The notes under the pieces are model-generated. The model ran no database searches. It had not been told where the DNA came from and saw only the letters and a program-made list of their open reading frames with translations. Position numbers and translations under genes: made by a program. A stretch of DNA of 64,000 bases from Alphaproteobacteria bacterium. GTDB lineage: Bacteria; Pseudomonadota; Alphaproteobacteria; Rs-D84. Position 1 is the first letter of the stretch; each line of letters begins with the position of its first letter. Below are positions 1 through 6,248 of the stretch, in pieces. Location: assembly GCA_017962125.1 (NCBI GenBank), contig JAGCVZ010000002.1, forward strand, positions 17,136 to 81,135. The letters run 5' to 3'.

Positions 1-1055
1 TTACGAAGTATTCGTGGATATGCGGGTTCGTATAAACCAAGTTTATATTTGCCGTCGGGTTGTTTGGTTAGTGTAAGATTTGTGTCATCATTTGGCTTTT
101 GTGTTACGTGGCTAAGTGTACCATCGTCTATGAAATCGGCATATAAAGTGTTATTTGTTGTTTGATTTTTGTCTGTGGTTGGTTGTGACGTATTGTATAT
201 TTTGGATTCCGCCATTTCGCGGTCAAGATGTATTATAGGTTTGTTTATTATACGAAGTTTACCATTTGATTCCATTACTGCCTTGCCAGGTTCTTGTATT
301 TCAATGTGGTTTCCACTTCCTTGCCACATTGCACCATCAAGGAACTTTGATGGATTACTAAGGATTCTTTGGTATGCTGGTTCATATGGAACGATTTTGT
401 ATGTTGTTCCGGATTCTTGTGTCAATACCCAGTTTGTATCACCATTTGGTTCATCTGTAGGGTTTTGTATTTCACCTTTATATGTTAAATTTGATGCATA
501 TATGACCAACGAATTTTTTTCATTTGTTTGTTTAGTTTGTATTGATTCTGAGTGCGAAAAACTTTTCTGAACTATTTGATTTAACGATTGTGCCAAAGAG
601 TTGTCCATTTCATTAGCAAACAAAAACCTATACCGTGGAGACCATTGCCGCCAAGTACCAAAATCACCATTTCCCACTATGTATGTAAATTCGGATAATA
701 TATTTGTATTGAACCATGATTTTAAGTCTTGTGCGAATTTTTGTTCGTCCAACAATTTGATTCCTGGTTTTACAAAAATTGTTATGGCGGCATAGTTACT
801 ACCTGGGCGGGGGGAGCTTGCCTCGTATATTCCTGTATGGACTATTGTGTACGCAACGGTACCGCTTGGTAATGTTTCTTTTATAAATTTTTCACCAGGT
901 TTTGACGGGGTCTCCACATATTTTGGGTTGCCTATATGGAATCTGTCATAATAACCTTGAACTTCTGGGCGGTCGTCGCGTGTGGCGTTTGACTGTTGCC
1001 CAAGTGGACAACCATGAACTATCCATGCAAATGGTATCATTGGTTTTTCTGACAT
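1..1055 (-). CDS. Unrecognised protein with internal repeats, 3' end outside the window
   Basis: The minus strand is open without a stop from an ATG at 1055 to the left edge, about 351 codons, so the C-terminus is missing. An AAAGGA-type ribosome binding site precedes the ATG. There is no signal peptide; the protein begins MSEKPMIPFAWIVHGCPLGQ. The N-terminal ~170 residues look like one globular domain rich in aromatic residues. The later part carries at least two degenerate ~55-residue repeats, each ending in a YEPAYxRIL motif preceded by P-N-x-D-T-N and D-G/T-x-Y-K. The deaminase gene lies 57 bp upstream on the same strand, so the two may be co-transcribed. I do not recognise the family. 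The repeats suggest a modular binding or effector-type protein, but that is inference only. Confidence 0.7.
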   Translation of the reverse strand, partial: MSEKPMIPFAWIVHGCPLGQQSNATRDDRPEVQGYYDRFHIGNPKYVETPSKPGEKFIKETLPSGTVAYTIVHTGIYEASSPRPGSNYAAITIFVKPGIKLLDEQKFAQDLKSWFNTNILSEFTYIVGNGDFGTWRQWSPRYRFLFANEMDNSLAQSLNQIVQKSFSHSESIQTKQTNEKNSLVIYASNLTYKGEIQNPTDEPNGDTNWVLTQESGTTYKIVPYEPAYQRILSNPSKFLDGAMWQGSGNHIEIQEPGKAVMESNGKLRIINKPIIHLDREMAESKIYNTSQPTTDKNQTTNNTLYADFIDDGTLSHVTQKPNDDTNLTLTKQPDGKYKLGLYEPAYPRILR

Positions 1056-1112
1056 TACATTTTCCTTTGTTTTAATCGTTATTATTTTATCAGAAAATGT
1101 CTGAAATTAAAA

Positions 1113-1661
1113 TTAAATTCGTTCAGGTTTGTATATAATGTGTTTTTTGTTTACATAGTCGCGCAGAACTTTTTCCCCAGATTTAGATTCAATGTTGCCA
1201 TATACGGTGATGTTTCTGTGTTTGAATTCCTCTATCCAATTTGGTTTAAAACCTTCGTCAAAGCCAGTTATGTCTTCAACTATATTTGATGGAACGCCGA
1301 AATATATTTCTTTGATTCCGGACAACATGATGCCACCCAAACACATTATGCATGGTTCCGCCGTTACATATAAAGACAGATTGTGTGCTGATAAATCGTA
1401 AGTATGCAGTATTTCTTCGGCAGCGTGAATTGCATTCATTTCTGCGTGATTATGACTGCATGTGTCTTTTACTACTGTGTTTGCAGTTTTGGCAATTAAT
1501 TGCCCAGAAGAATCATAAATCGCGGCTAGGAAAGGTCCATAACCACGCGAAATGTAAGTTGGTAATTCGTTGTATAATTCAGTGATGATTTTTTTTGCAT
1601 GGGTTAGTTTTGTATCATTGATTTTTTCATTTGTGATAATAGTATTCGAATTTTTGCGCAT
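1113..1661 (-). CDS. Nucleoside/nucleotide deaminase of the CDA fold
   Basis: This is a zinc-dependent deaminase of the cytidine/guanine/tRNA-adenosine deaminase superfamily. The 182-aa reading has the zinc site H72-A-E74 followed by P103-C104-x-x-C107, which is the complete catalytic set (zinc ligands plus proton-shuttling Glu). The start at 1661 is chosen over an in-frame ATG seven codons upstream because AGGAG lies 8 nt before it. The spacing of the motif and the GGI after the Cys pair resemble guanine deaminase-like or tRNA-specific deaminase-like members, but the substrate cannot be told from sequence. The gene sits in the accessory island, immediately upstream of the unrecognised gene at the window edge. 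A housekeeping TadA would usually be shorter and lie outside such an array. Confidence 0.85.
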   Translation of the reverse strand: MRKNSNTIITNEKINDTKLTHAKKIITELYNELPTYISRGYGPFLAAIYDSSGQLIAKTANTVVKDTCSHNHAEMNAIHAAEEILHTYDLSAHNLSLYVTAEPCIMCLGGIMLSGIKEIYFGVPSNIVEDITGFDEGFKPNWIEEFKHRNITVYGNIESKSGEKVLRDYVNKKHIIYKPERI

Positions 1662-1734
1662 CTTGGTTGCTCCTGGTATCATTTGTTTATATTATACAAT
1701 TTGTTACAATAATAAACAAGTTGATTGTCGGATG

Positions 1735-1812
1735 ATATGGCGCAACATGATGCAAGTCACGGGCTGATTTTAGAGATTGGACGAGAAATGGATAAATGCA
1801 AAAAATAAATTT
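1735..1812 (+). repeat. Degenerate copy of the island site (site A)
   Basis: This stretch aligns with the sites at 3851-3953 and 4451-4548: a shared TGCAA-GTCACGGGCTGA-like start, then TTAGAGATTGGACGAGAAAT, then an AT-rich tail with ATAAATTTAATTTGTCAAAT matching the tail of site B. It has lost about 2 nt in the middle, and neither the terminator hairpin nor the 52-bp palindrome is recognisable beside it. It lies just beyond the 3' end of the PQ-loop gene, the same relative position as in the other minus-strand units. I read it as a decayed member of the family. Confidence 0.5.
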
Positions 1813-1829
1813 AATTTGTCAAATTTAAA

Positions 1830-2123
1830 CTAATAGTGTTTTCTTTTACGCTTTTTGTGTTTTTGATAATATATAGTAAGCATCAAAACAAATATCAAAA
1901 AACAAATATCCAAAGACACAATAAATATCAGTCCTAATTCTGGTGTTTCCAGCAATATATACGCCATATAACATAAATCTGCGGCAATCCATGTGAACCA
2001 GTACCCTAAACTTAAATCGTCTGCAGATTTTGTTTTTAATAATTTAACAATTTGTGGCATATAAGCAACGAATTCTAGTACGGTGTAAACAGAAAGAAAA
2101 ATTAAAGATATTGTCGTTTTCAT
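1830..2123 (-). CDS. PQ-loop / SemiSWEET-like membrane protein
   Basis: A 97-aa protein with three predicted membrane helices and a basic C-terminal tail (KHKKRKRKHY). The first helix carries the motif MPQIVKLLKTKSADDLSLGY, the PQ-loop signature of SemiSWEET sugar transporters and related proteins (PQ followed by a K-x-K-S-x-D-x-S segment). A SemiSWEET monomer has one three-helix bundle and works as a dimer, which fits this length. The substrate is unknown. It is a single-gene unit in the accessory island, transcribed leftward, with a degenerate island site downstream of its stop and a hairpin upstream at 2189-2210. Confidence 0.85.
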   Translation of the reverse strand: MKTTISLIFLSVYTVLEFVAYMPQIVKLLKTKSADDLSLGYWFTWIAADLCYMAYILLETPELGLIFIVSLDICFLIFVLMLTIYYQKHKKRKRKHY

Positions 2124-2188
2124 AATACAAATTATATCACAAAAACCACGAAAGTTGTAAAAAATTACTATTTTTTAAAACAAAAGAA

Positions 2189-2210
2189 AACTTGCCACGA
2201 TTGGCAAGTT
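2189..2210 (-). terminator. Minus-direction terminator-like hairpin
   Basis: Perfect inverted repeat AACTTGCC-A...T-GGCAAGTT. Read leftward, it is followed by a T-rich run, as expected of a Rho-independent terminator. It sits directly left of inverted repeat L1, the same arrangement as at 3826-3845 and 5130-5150, although no minus-strand gene now lies to its right before 3975. Confidence 0.6.
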
Positions 2211-2217
2211 TGGAAAC

Positions 2218-2243
2218 TGTGGTTGTGGGGTGCTGGCAAAACG
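2218..2243 (+). repeat. Inverted repeat L1 (left of the symporter gene)
   Basis: 26 bp that reappear exactly, in reverse complement, at 3638-3663 on the other side of the symporter gene. The core GGTTGTGGGGTGCTGGC belongs to the island site family, also seen at 5161-5183 and, more divergent, at 3855 and 4456. Confidence 0.9.
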
Positions 2244-2259
2244 CGAGTTGAAATAGATA

Positions 2260-2286
2260 TTGACCCCTAATACTGGTTTGTATAAA
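2260..2286 (+). promoter_or_regulatory. Putative sigma70-type promoter for the symporter
   Basis: TTGACC at 2260-2265 and TATAAA at 2281-2286 with a 15-bp spacer, 17 bp downstream of repeat L1 and 24 bp before the ATG. The spacer is shorter than the ideal 17 bp. The sequence between L1 and the promoter differs from the other units. Confidence 0.45.
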
Positions 2287-2309
2287 ATTTACTCAAGAGG
2301 GGAATATAT

Positions 2310-3635
2310 ATGTTTGTGTTCTTTGTTTGTTATTTAATAATTTTGCTGGCTATTGCATTATATGTATCAAGGAAACAGTCAATAAAAGGTTATTTATTAA
2401 ATAATCGTAAAACATCAACATTTTTATTAACTTTGTCCAATGTTGCGACTTATATCGGTGCAGGTGCCACGGTTTTTGTGGTGTCTGAAATGGCACGCGG
2501 AAACTTTTTATCTTGTTTGGGGTTGGCGTTGGGAATTCCAATGTCTTTTGTCTTGTTTGGTCTTATTTCTGGAAAAATTAGAAAATGCGGAACGGATTTT
2601 AATGCGACAACAATATCTGATTTTTTCAACATAAAGTTTGGGCGACCAAATAGAATATTAATGTCAATTTTGCAACTGATTTATATTGCTTCTGTTATAG
2701 GAATTCAGGTTGTTGGTGTGTCATGGTTGGTTGCGCATATGTTAAATGTATCGTATTTGTTAGCGGTTGTTTTAGTGTTTGGTGTATCAACTATTTATTC
2801 TGCTATTGGGGGATTAAAGGCGGACCTTATTACCGATGCAATACAATTTTTCATCATAGCATTATTATTCGTTGGTTTGGGATTTTTTATACAGATATCG
2901 CCAAATTTTGGAACAGATATTATAGCGGCGTTCAGTGATATGTTTGTTTTATTTAATAATAGCATGATTTTACCGTTTGTTCTTATATTTTTGGTTTTGT
3001 CTGTGCATTTAATTACGCAGCCAACGAATTGGCAACTTGCTTTATCAGCACAAGATGAACATAGTATAAAAAAGTCTTGTTGGTGGTCTGCGGGGATTAC
3101 TTTTGTTATTCAAATGATGGTTTTGTTCTTTGGGGTATATGCTTTTGGTACTATGGCGAATTTAAGTAATCACGACCTTGCGTTTTTTCAACTGATACAA
3201 AACACTATGCCAAAGTGGTTGGCTGGTTTAGGGTTTACAGGGTTATTGGCTATGTCAATGTCTACTTTAGATTCTGCATTTATCGCTGCATCTGCAATTA
3301 TTACAGGTGAATTTAGAAATATAAAGAAAACAGGAACTGTCAGGTTGTTTACTTTATTGTTTGGTTTGTTTGTATTCACTTTGGTTATGGTGTTTCCGTC
3401 GATAGCAACACTTGGATATTTTAGTGTTACTTGGGGGCTGATACCGTTGCCAGCAGTTTTGATTGGTATATACGGTAAAAAAACATCTGGTAAAACGATA
3501 TTTTTATCTGTGTTGATACCTATGATTGTGACATTGATAGTTTATCCAATTATTGGATTTTTGTCGGTATGTTTTATTCCGTTATTATCTGTGCTTATAA
3601 TTTTTATAGGTAATAGATACATAAAACAGAAATAA
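2310..3635 (+). CDS. Sodium:solute symporter family (SSS) transporter
   Basis: A 441-aa integral inner-membrane protein with about 12-13 hydrophobic helices. It matches the SSS fold: an early N-V-A-T-Y-I-G-A-G unwound-helix region around residues 45-55, a YSAIGGLKADLITDAIQF segment (the family's G-G-hydrophilic-x-D-x-x-Q motif) near residue 165-182, and a conserved S-T-L-D-S-A motif near 320. It would import a small solute (amino acid, sugar, carboxylate or vitamin) with sodium; the substrate cannot be assigned. GAGGGG precedes the ATG. It is the only gene between the perfect inverted repeats L1 and R1, and it runs opposite to most genes of the island. Length is slightly below the usual 480-550 aa, mainly at the C-terminus. 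Confidence 0.88.
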   Translation: MFVFFVCYLIILLAIALYVSRKQSIKGYLLNNRKTSTFLLTLSNVATYIGAGATVFVVSEMARGNFLSCLGLALGIPMSFVLFGLISGKIRKCGTDFNATTISDFFNIKFGRPNRILMSILQLIYIASVIGIQVVGVSWLVAHMLNVSYLLAVVLVFGVSTIYSAIGGLKADLITDAIQFFIIALLFVGLGFFIQISPNFGTDIIAAFSDMFVLFNNSMILPFVLIFLVLSVHLITQPTNWQLALSAQDEHSIKKSCWWSAGITFVIQMMVLFFGVYAFGTMANLSNHDLAFFQLIQNTMPKWLAGLGFTGLLAMSMSTLDSAFIAASAIITGEFRNIKKTGTVRLFTLLFGLFVFTLVMVFPSIATLGYFSVTWGLIPLPAVLIGIYGKKTSGKTIFLSVLIPMIVTLIVYPIIGFLSVCFIPLLSVLIIFIGNRYIKQK

Positions 3636-3637
3636 TT

Positions 3638-3663
3638 CGTTTTGCCAGCACCCCACAACCACA
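3638..3663 (-). repeat. Inverted repeat R1 (right of the symporter gene)
   Basis: Exact 26-bp reverse complement of L1 (2218-2243), beginning 2 bp after the symporter stop codon. The pair could form one long stem or serve as a recombination site pair. Beyond R1, the sequence to 3747 resembles that to the right of R2 (both have a GTTC-AATGTTTTT stretch shortly before the palindrome). Confidence 0.9.
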
Positions 3664-3747
3664 TTGAACAGTAATGTTGAGCGGGGTAAGTTGTTATTGT
3701 AAATTCAAGCTTTTTACCAGTTCAAATGTTTTTGGCGATTTATTGAT

Positions 3748-3799
3748 AGTTCGAAAGTGTAGAAAATAACATATTTTTTCATAAATAAACTTTCGAACT
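3748..3799 (+). repeat. 52-bp island palindrome, copy P2
   Basis: Arms AGTTCGAAAGT and ACTTTCGAACT (11 bp, perfect) around ~30 bp of AT-rich sequence. Sister copies are at 4348-4397, 5051-5103 and 6144-6196. All have the same arm sequence and nearly constant total length (50-53 bp), while the spacers are unrelated. Together with the flanking modules this copy fills most of the 339-bp gap between the symporter and the next gene. Confidence 0.85.
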
Positions 3800-3825
3800 T
3801 ACCAAAAACTTGTGTTCCAAACAAA

Positions 3826-3845
3826 AAATGCCCCGGCGGGCATTT
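3826..3845 (-). terminator. Minus-direction terminator hairpin
   Basis: AAATGCCC-CGGC-GGGCATTT-type hairpin. Read leftward it ends in a run of six T. It lies beyond site B at the end of the transcript of the minus-strand gene 3975-4304. Confidence 0.7.
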
Positions 3846-3850
3846 TGTTA

Positions 3851-3953
3851 ACTGTGGTTGTGCTGTCTGTGCAATTCGCGAACCGAATTGTTAGAAATTG
3901 GACGAGAAATTGATGAGAAAAAAGATAAATTGAACCTATCAAATTTACATTAA
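3851..3953 (+). repeat. Island site B with a conserved peptide-like reading frame
   Basis: Contains the GGTTGTG core followed by TTCGCGAACCGAATTG and a tail. Plus frame from 3855 reads W-L-C-C-L-C-N-S-R-T-E-L-L-E-I-G-R-E-I-D and ends at TAA 3951-3953. Site C (4456-4548) reads W-L-C-S-V-C-S-S-R-A-E-L-L-E-I-G-Q-E-I-D, with many of the differences at third codon positions. No start codon or ribosome binding site precedes either copy and a TAA lies in frame just upstream, so this is not called a gene. Confidence 0.65.
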
Positions 3954-3974
3954 AAACATTATCAACGCGATTCT

Positions 3975-4304
3975 TTATCGTTTAGATTCTATCAACTCGT
4001 TTCGAACAACTCTTGTTTTATGCATCCTGTCTCTATGGTCAATCACGACTGTTGAACCTTTTTCATAAAATTCTTGATATTTTTTTAATATGTTTTCAAT
4101 ATTACCATTTTCAATTAAATAGTGAACATCAGCGTCATACTTTATGTCGAGCGGGGAAGTAAAAAGACATACTTTTACATACCATTTCACCGCCGCAATT
4201 TCTTGATCAGTCAATGTGCGCCCCTGTCCCTTATTTTCTATACGCTTCAGCAATGAATCTTCTACTTCTTTTGTGGCGTTTTGTAATTTTTTCTTAGCAA
4301 CCAT
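3975..4304 (-). CDS. Hypothetical protein, 109 aa
   Basis: A soluble, mostly helical and strongly charged protein of unknown family (starts MVAKKKLQNATKEVEDSLLK, ends ELIESKR). No signal peptide, membrane helix or recognisable catalytic motif. Possible -10 and -35 elements lie between the ATG and palindrome P3, with the -35 region falling inside the palindrome. The gene forms one unit of the island, with site B and a terminator downstream. Reality is supported by its clean start, normal composition and module boundaries on both sides. Confidence 0.65.
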   Translation of the reverse strand: MVAKKKLQNATKEVEDSLLKRIENKGQGRTLTDQEIAAVKWYVKVCLFTSPLDIKYDADVHYLIENGNIENILKKYQEFYEKGSTVVIDHRDRMHKTRVVRNELIESKR

Positions 4305-4347
4305 AGTTTACCCTTTTTATTGTTTATGCGTACATTGTATCATAAAA

Positions 4348-4397
4348 AGTTCGAGAATCAAAAAAATAGCACTTTTTCAAAACTAAACTTTCGAACT
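4348..4397 (+). repeat. Island palindrome, copy P3 (left arm degenerate)
   Basis: Left arm AGTTCGAG, right arm ACTTTCGAACT, 50 bp overall. It is followed by C-GGTGAAA, as in copy P4, and then by a weak CCGCCC...CGG remnant of the terminator seen in other copies. It sits just upstream of the minus-strand gene 3975-4304. Confidence 0.7.
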
Positions 4398-4450
4398 CGG
4401 TGAAAGTATTTGAAACCAAACAAAATCCCGCCCTGAAACGAACGGTTGTT

Positions 4451-4548
4451 TATCTTGGTTATGCAGTGTGTGCAGTTCCCGAGCCGAATTATTAGAAATA
4501 GGGCAAGAGATTGATAGAGTGAAAGAAATCTCTAATCATAACAAATAA
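4451..4548 (+). repeat. Island site C
   Basis: Homologue of site B: GGTTATGCAGTGTGTGCAG, then CCGAATTATTAGAAATAGGG. The plus frame from 4456 to the TAA at 4546-4548 encodes the same W-L-C...E-L-L-E-I-G-x-E-I-D peptide as site B. It is followed by a terminator hairpin and then the 3' end of the gene 4575-4922. Confidence 0.65.
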
Positions 4549-4571
4549 AAACGGACAATTTGCCCGTTTTT
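4549..4571 (-). terminator. Terminator of the 115-aa gene (symmetric)
   Basis: AAAACGGAC-AATT-TGCCCGTTTTT hairpin with A-rich and T-rich flanks, a few bases past the stop codon of the minus-strand gene. It could work in both directions. Confidence 0.7.
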
Positions 4572-4574
4572 ACA

Positions 4575-4922
4575 TTATTTGTTTCTTGACATCAACTTTC
4601 TAGCCATATATCGTTTACCCCCCTCTTCACCAAATACAGTATATAACTTGTCTCTCAACTTTAACTCGCTTGACTTATATTTTTTAAACGCATCGGCCAA
4701 TCTCTCATCATTAAATAAAGCATAACTTGGGCATTTTTTATTTCCGCATACATCAAATTCCCCTTTATAGTATGGGCATACTATTTTGCCTATACCTAAT
4801 ATGCATAATGGTGCAAAATCAGGAGCAGAGTGGTAGTTTATTTTGGTTGTATGTTTTTTTGCCCACTGAAATTTTTTATACCGCCAATTTGTTTGTAACG
4901 TTAAACCGATAATAGTTCTCAT
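4575..4922 (-). CDS. Hypothetical protein with a Cys cluster, 115 aa
   Basis: Unknown family. A central segment has the pattern C-P-Y-Y-x6-V-C-G-N-K-K-C-P-S-Y (plus an upstream Cys in APLCILGIG), compatible with a small zinc-binding knuckle. The C-terminal half is basic and helical (ELKLRDKLYTVFGEEGGKRY). No signal peptide. AAGGAG lies upstream of the ATG and a TATAAT-like -10 some 40 bp further upstream. It is a single-gene unit of the island, oriented leftward. The 307 bp to its right hold its promoter, palindrome P4, a terminator and repeat L2. Confidence 0.65.
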   Translation of the reverse strand: MRTIIGLTLQTNWRYKKFQWAKKHTTKINYHSAPDFAPLCILGIGKIVCPYYKGEFDVCGNKKCPSYALFNDERLADAFKKYKSSELKLRDKLYTVFGEEGGKRYMARKLMSRNK

Positions 4923-5050
4923 GTTTATACTCCTTATTGTTTACACTGTCACTTTATTAACGATATATTATACTAATAATTATATCTGTCAACAAAAAAT
5001 TTTAAAAACTATTTTTCCAATTTTTATGCAAGCATTAAAAATTTAATAAA

Positions 5051-5103
5051 GAGTTCGAAAGTTCAAAAAATTTGATATTTTCTGAGGACTAACTTTCGAA
5101 CTC
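5051..5103 (+). repeat. Island palindrome, copy P4 (best preserved)
   Basis: Arms GAGTTCGAAAGTT and AACTTTCGAACTC are perfect over 13 bp, total 53 bp, with an unrelated AT-rich centre. It is followed by GGTGAAACACTTG, homologous to the sequence after copies P2 and P3. Confidence 0.85.
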
Positions 5104-5129
5104 GGTGAAACACTTGCTTTTCTAACAAA

Positions 5130-5150
5130 AAACCGCCCTTATGGACGGTC
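5130..5150 (-). terminator. Minus-direction terminator-like hairpin
   Basis: ACCGCCC...GGACGGT hairpin (one mismatch). Read leftward it ends in six T. It lies next to repeat L2, repeating the layout at 2189-2243. Confidence 0.6.
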
Positions 5151-5160
5151 TTGTAAATCT

Positions 5161-5183
5161 TGGTTGTGGGATGCTGGCGATAC
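5161..5183 (+). repeat. Inverted repeat L2 (left of the methyltransferase gene)
   Basis: 23 bp, TGGTTGTGGGATGCTGGCGA plus TAC, repeated exactly in reverse complement at 6035-6057. It differs from L1 at several positions, and each of those differences is mirrored in its own partner R2. Confidence 0.9.
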
Positions 5184-5203
5184 GCGAGTTTTTGTGTTAT
5201 AAT
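5175..5203 (+). promoter_or_regulatory. Putative promoter of the methyltransferase, overlapping L2
   Basis: A perfect -10 TATAAT at 5198-5203. The -35 position, 17 bp upstream (TGGCGA), falls inside repeat L2. The ATG follows 26 bp after the -10, with an AAAAAGGGA ribosome binding site. Inverting or occupying the repeat would therefore affect expression. Confidence 0.5.
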
Positions 5204-5229
5204 AGTCAAAGATAAGAAAAAGGGATAAC

Positions 5230-6024
5230 ATGACAGTCAATAAACACAAAGATATTATTATAAATAATTACACTGACTATGATGAAGATTCTCGTTTGGT
5301 TAAAGACCGTGCACATAACATGGAATATTTAACAACTATGCGTTATATTCAAAAGTTTTTGAAACCAGGGGCGAAGATACTTGAAATTGGTGCAGCAACA
5401 GGAAGGTATTCCGTCACTTTAGCAAAGATGGGTTATAATGTTACTGCTGTTGATTTGACTCCGAGATATGTTGAAATAATGAAGCGCAAATCACGCAGAT
5501 TAAAAAACTTTCAATGCATGGTTGCTGATGCACTGGATTTAAGTATGTTTAAAGATAATTCTTTTGATTTGGTTTTGAATTTTGGACCAATGTATCATTT
5601 GTTTAATCAAAAAGATAAAAATCAAGCAATCAAAGAAACTATTCGTGTAGCCAAGAAAAATGGTGTCTGTATGTTTGCATATATATCAAATGCATGTTTT
5701 ATGACAGATTATGGTTTAAGACACGATAAGGTTGAATATTTGTGTTCTGTAATGGATGATTTTGGAAAAATTCGTGATATTCCAGAAGAGATTTTTGCAA
5801 CTTTTTATATAGAAAATTTCAAAAAACTTTTTATAAAAACAAAAACCAAATATATAACGAATATAGCAACAGATGGAATTGCACCAGCTATGCGCGAATG
5901 GGTTAATCAATTGTCTAAAAAAGCGTTTGAAAAATTTTTACATTGGCATTTTATAACATGTGAAAGGTTGGACCAACAAGGATATAGTAATCATCTGTTG
6001 TATATCTGCAAAAAATTAAAGTAA
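5230..6024 (+). CDS. Class I SAM-dependent methyltransferase
   Basis: A 264-aa Rossmann-fold methyltransferase. Motif I ILEIGAATGRYS spans residues ~50-61, the acidic residue binding the adenosine ribose is in VTAVDLTPRY (~72-81), and the motif IV-like strand is SFDLVLNFGPMYHL (~113-126) within the Methyltransf_11/25 pattern. The target is unknown. The C-terminal ~100 residues are helical and lysine-rich, and may form a substrate-specific cap. The gene is the only one between perfect repeats L2 and R2. Some small-molecule methyltransferases in mobile islands act in detoxification or resistance, but nothing here fixes that. Confidence 0.85.
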   Translation: MTVNKHKDIIINNYTDYDEDSRLVKDRAHNMEYLTTMRYIQKFLKPGAKILEIGAATGRYSVTLAKMGYNVTAVDLTPRYVEIMKRKSRRLKNFQCMVADALDLSMFKDNSFDLVLNFGPMYHLFNQKDKNQAIKETIRVAKKNGVCMFAYISNACFMTDYGLRHDKVEYLCSVMDDFGKIRDIPEEIFATFYIENFKKLFIKTKTKYITNIATDGIAPAMREWVNQLSKKAFEKFLHWHFITCERLDQQGYSNHLLYICKKLK

Positions 6025-6034
6025 AATTTAAGTT

Positions 6035-6057
6035 GTATCGCCAGCATCCCACAACCA
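6035..6057 (-). repeat. Inverted repeat R2 (right of the methyltransferase gene)
   Basis: Exact 23-bp reverse complement of L2. It begins 10 bp after the stop codon and is followed by TAGTTAAC, which in reverse complement matches the GTTAACTGTGG of site B. Confidence 0.9.
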
Positions 6058-6143
6058 TAGTTAACAAAAGGACCGGTTAGAGCAGCTTTTCATTAGTTTT
6101 ATAGGATTGTTGCTTGTTCGAATGTTTTTATAGTGTTATAAGC

Positions 6144-6196
6144 GGTTCGAAAGTGTTGATAGAGAGATAATTTTTCTAAAAATTACTTTTGAACTT
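6144..6196 (+). repeat. Island palindrome, copy P5 (right-most)
   Basis: Arms GGTTCGAAAGT and ACTTTTGAACT (one mismatch), total 53 bp. Homology to copy P2 continues to about 6210 (ACTTACCAAA...CTTRTGTT) and then stops, which marks the right edge of the repeat array about 400 bp from the tRNA-Gln 3' end. Confidence 0.8.
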
Positions 6197-6248
6197 ACCA
6201 AAGTCTTATGTTTTTGCTTTCTGGAATGCGCACGAGACCTTGATAAAA

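Noticed and set aside
169..795. Two plus-strand open frames of 133 and 64 codons near the left edge
   Set aside because: They lie antisense to a much longer minus-strand frame with a ribosome binding site and coherent protein character.
3851..3900. Resemblance of the reverse complement of site B (TCTAACAATTCG...) to integron attC sites
   Set aside because: The start of an attC-like R box is there but no matching GTTRRRY end follows, site C and the L/R repeats do not keep it, and no integron integrase is visible.
2218..6057. Island sites as tRNA 3'-end fragments, because they end in ACAACCA
   Set aside because: Counting back from the CCA gives no T-loop or T-stem of correct length in any copy.
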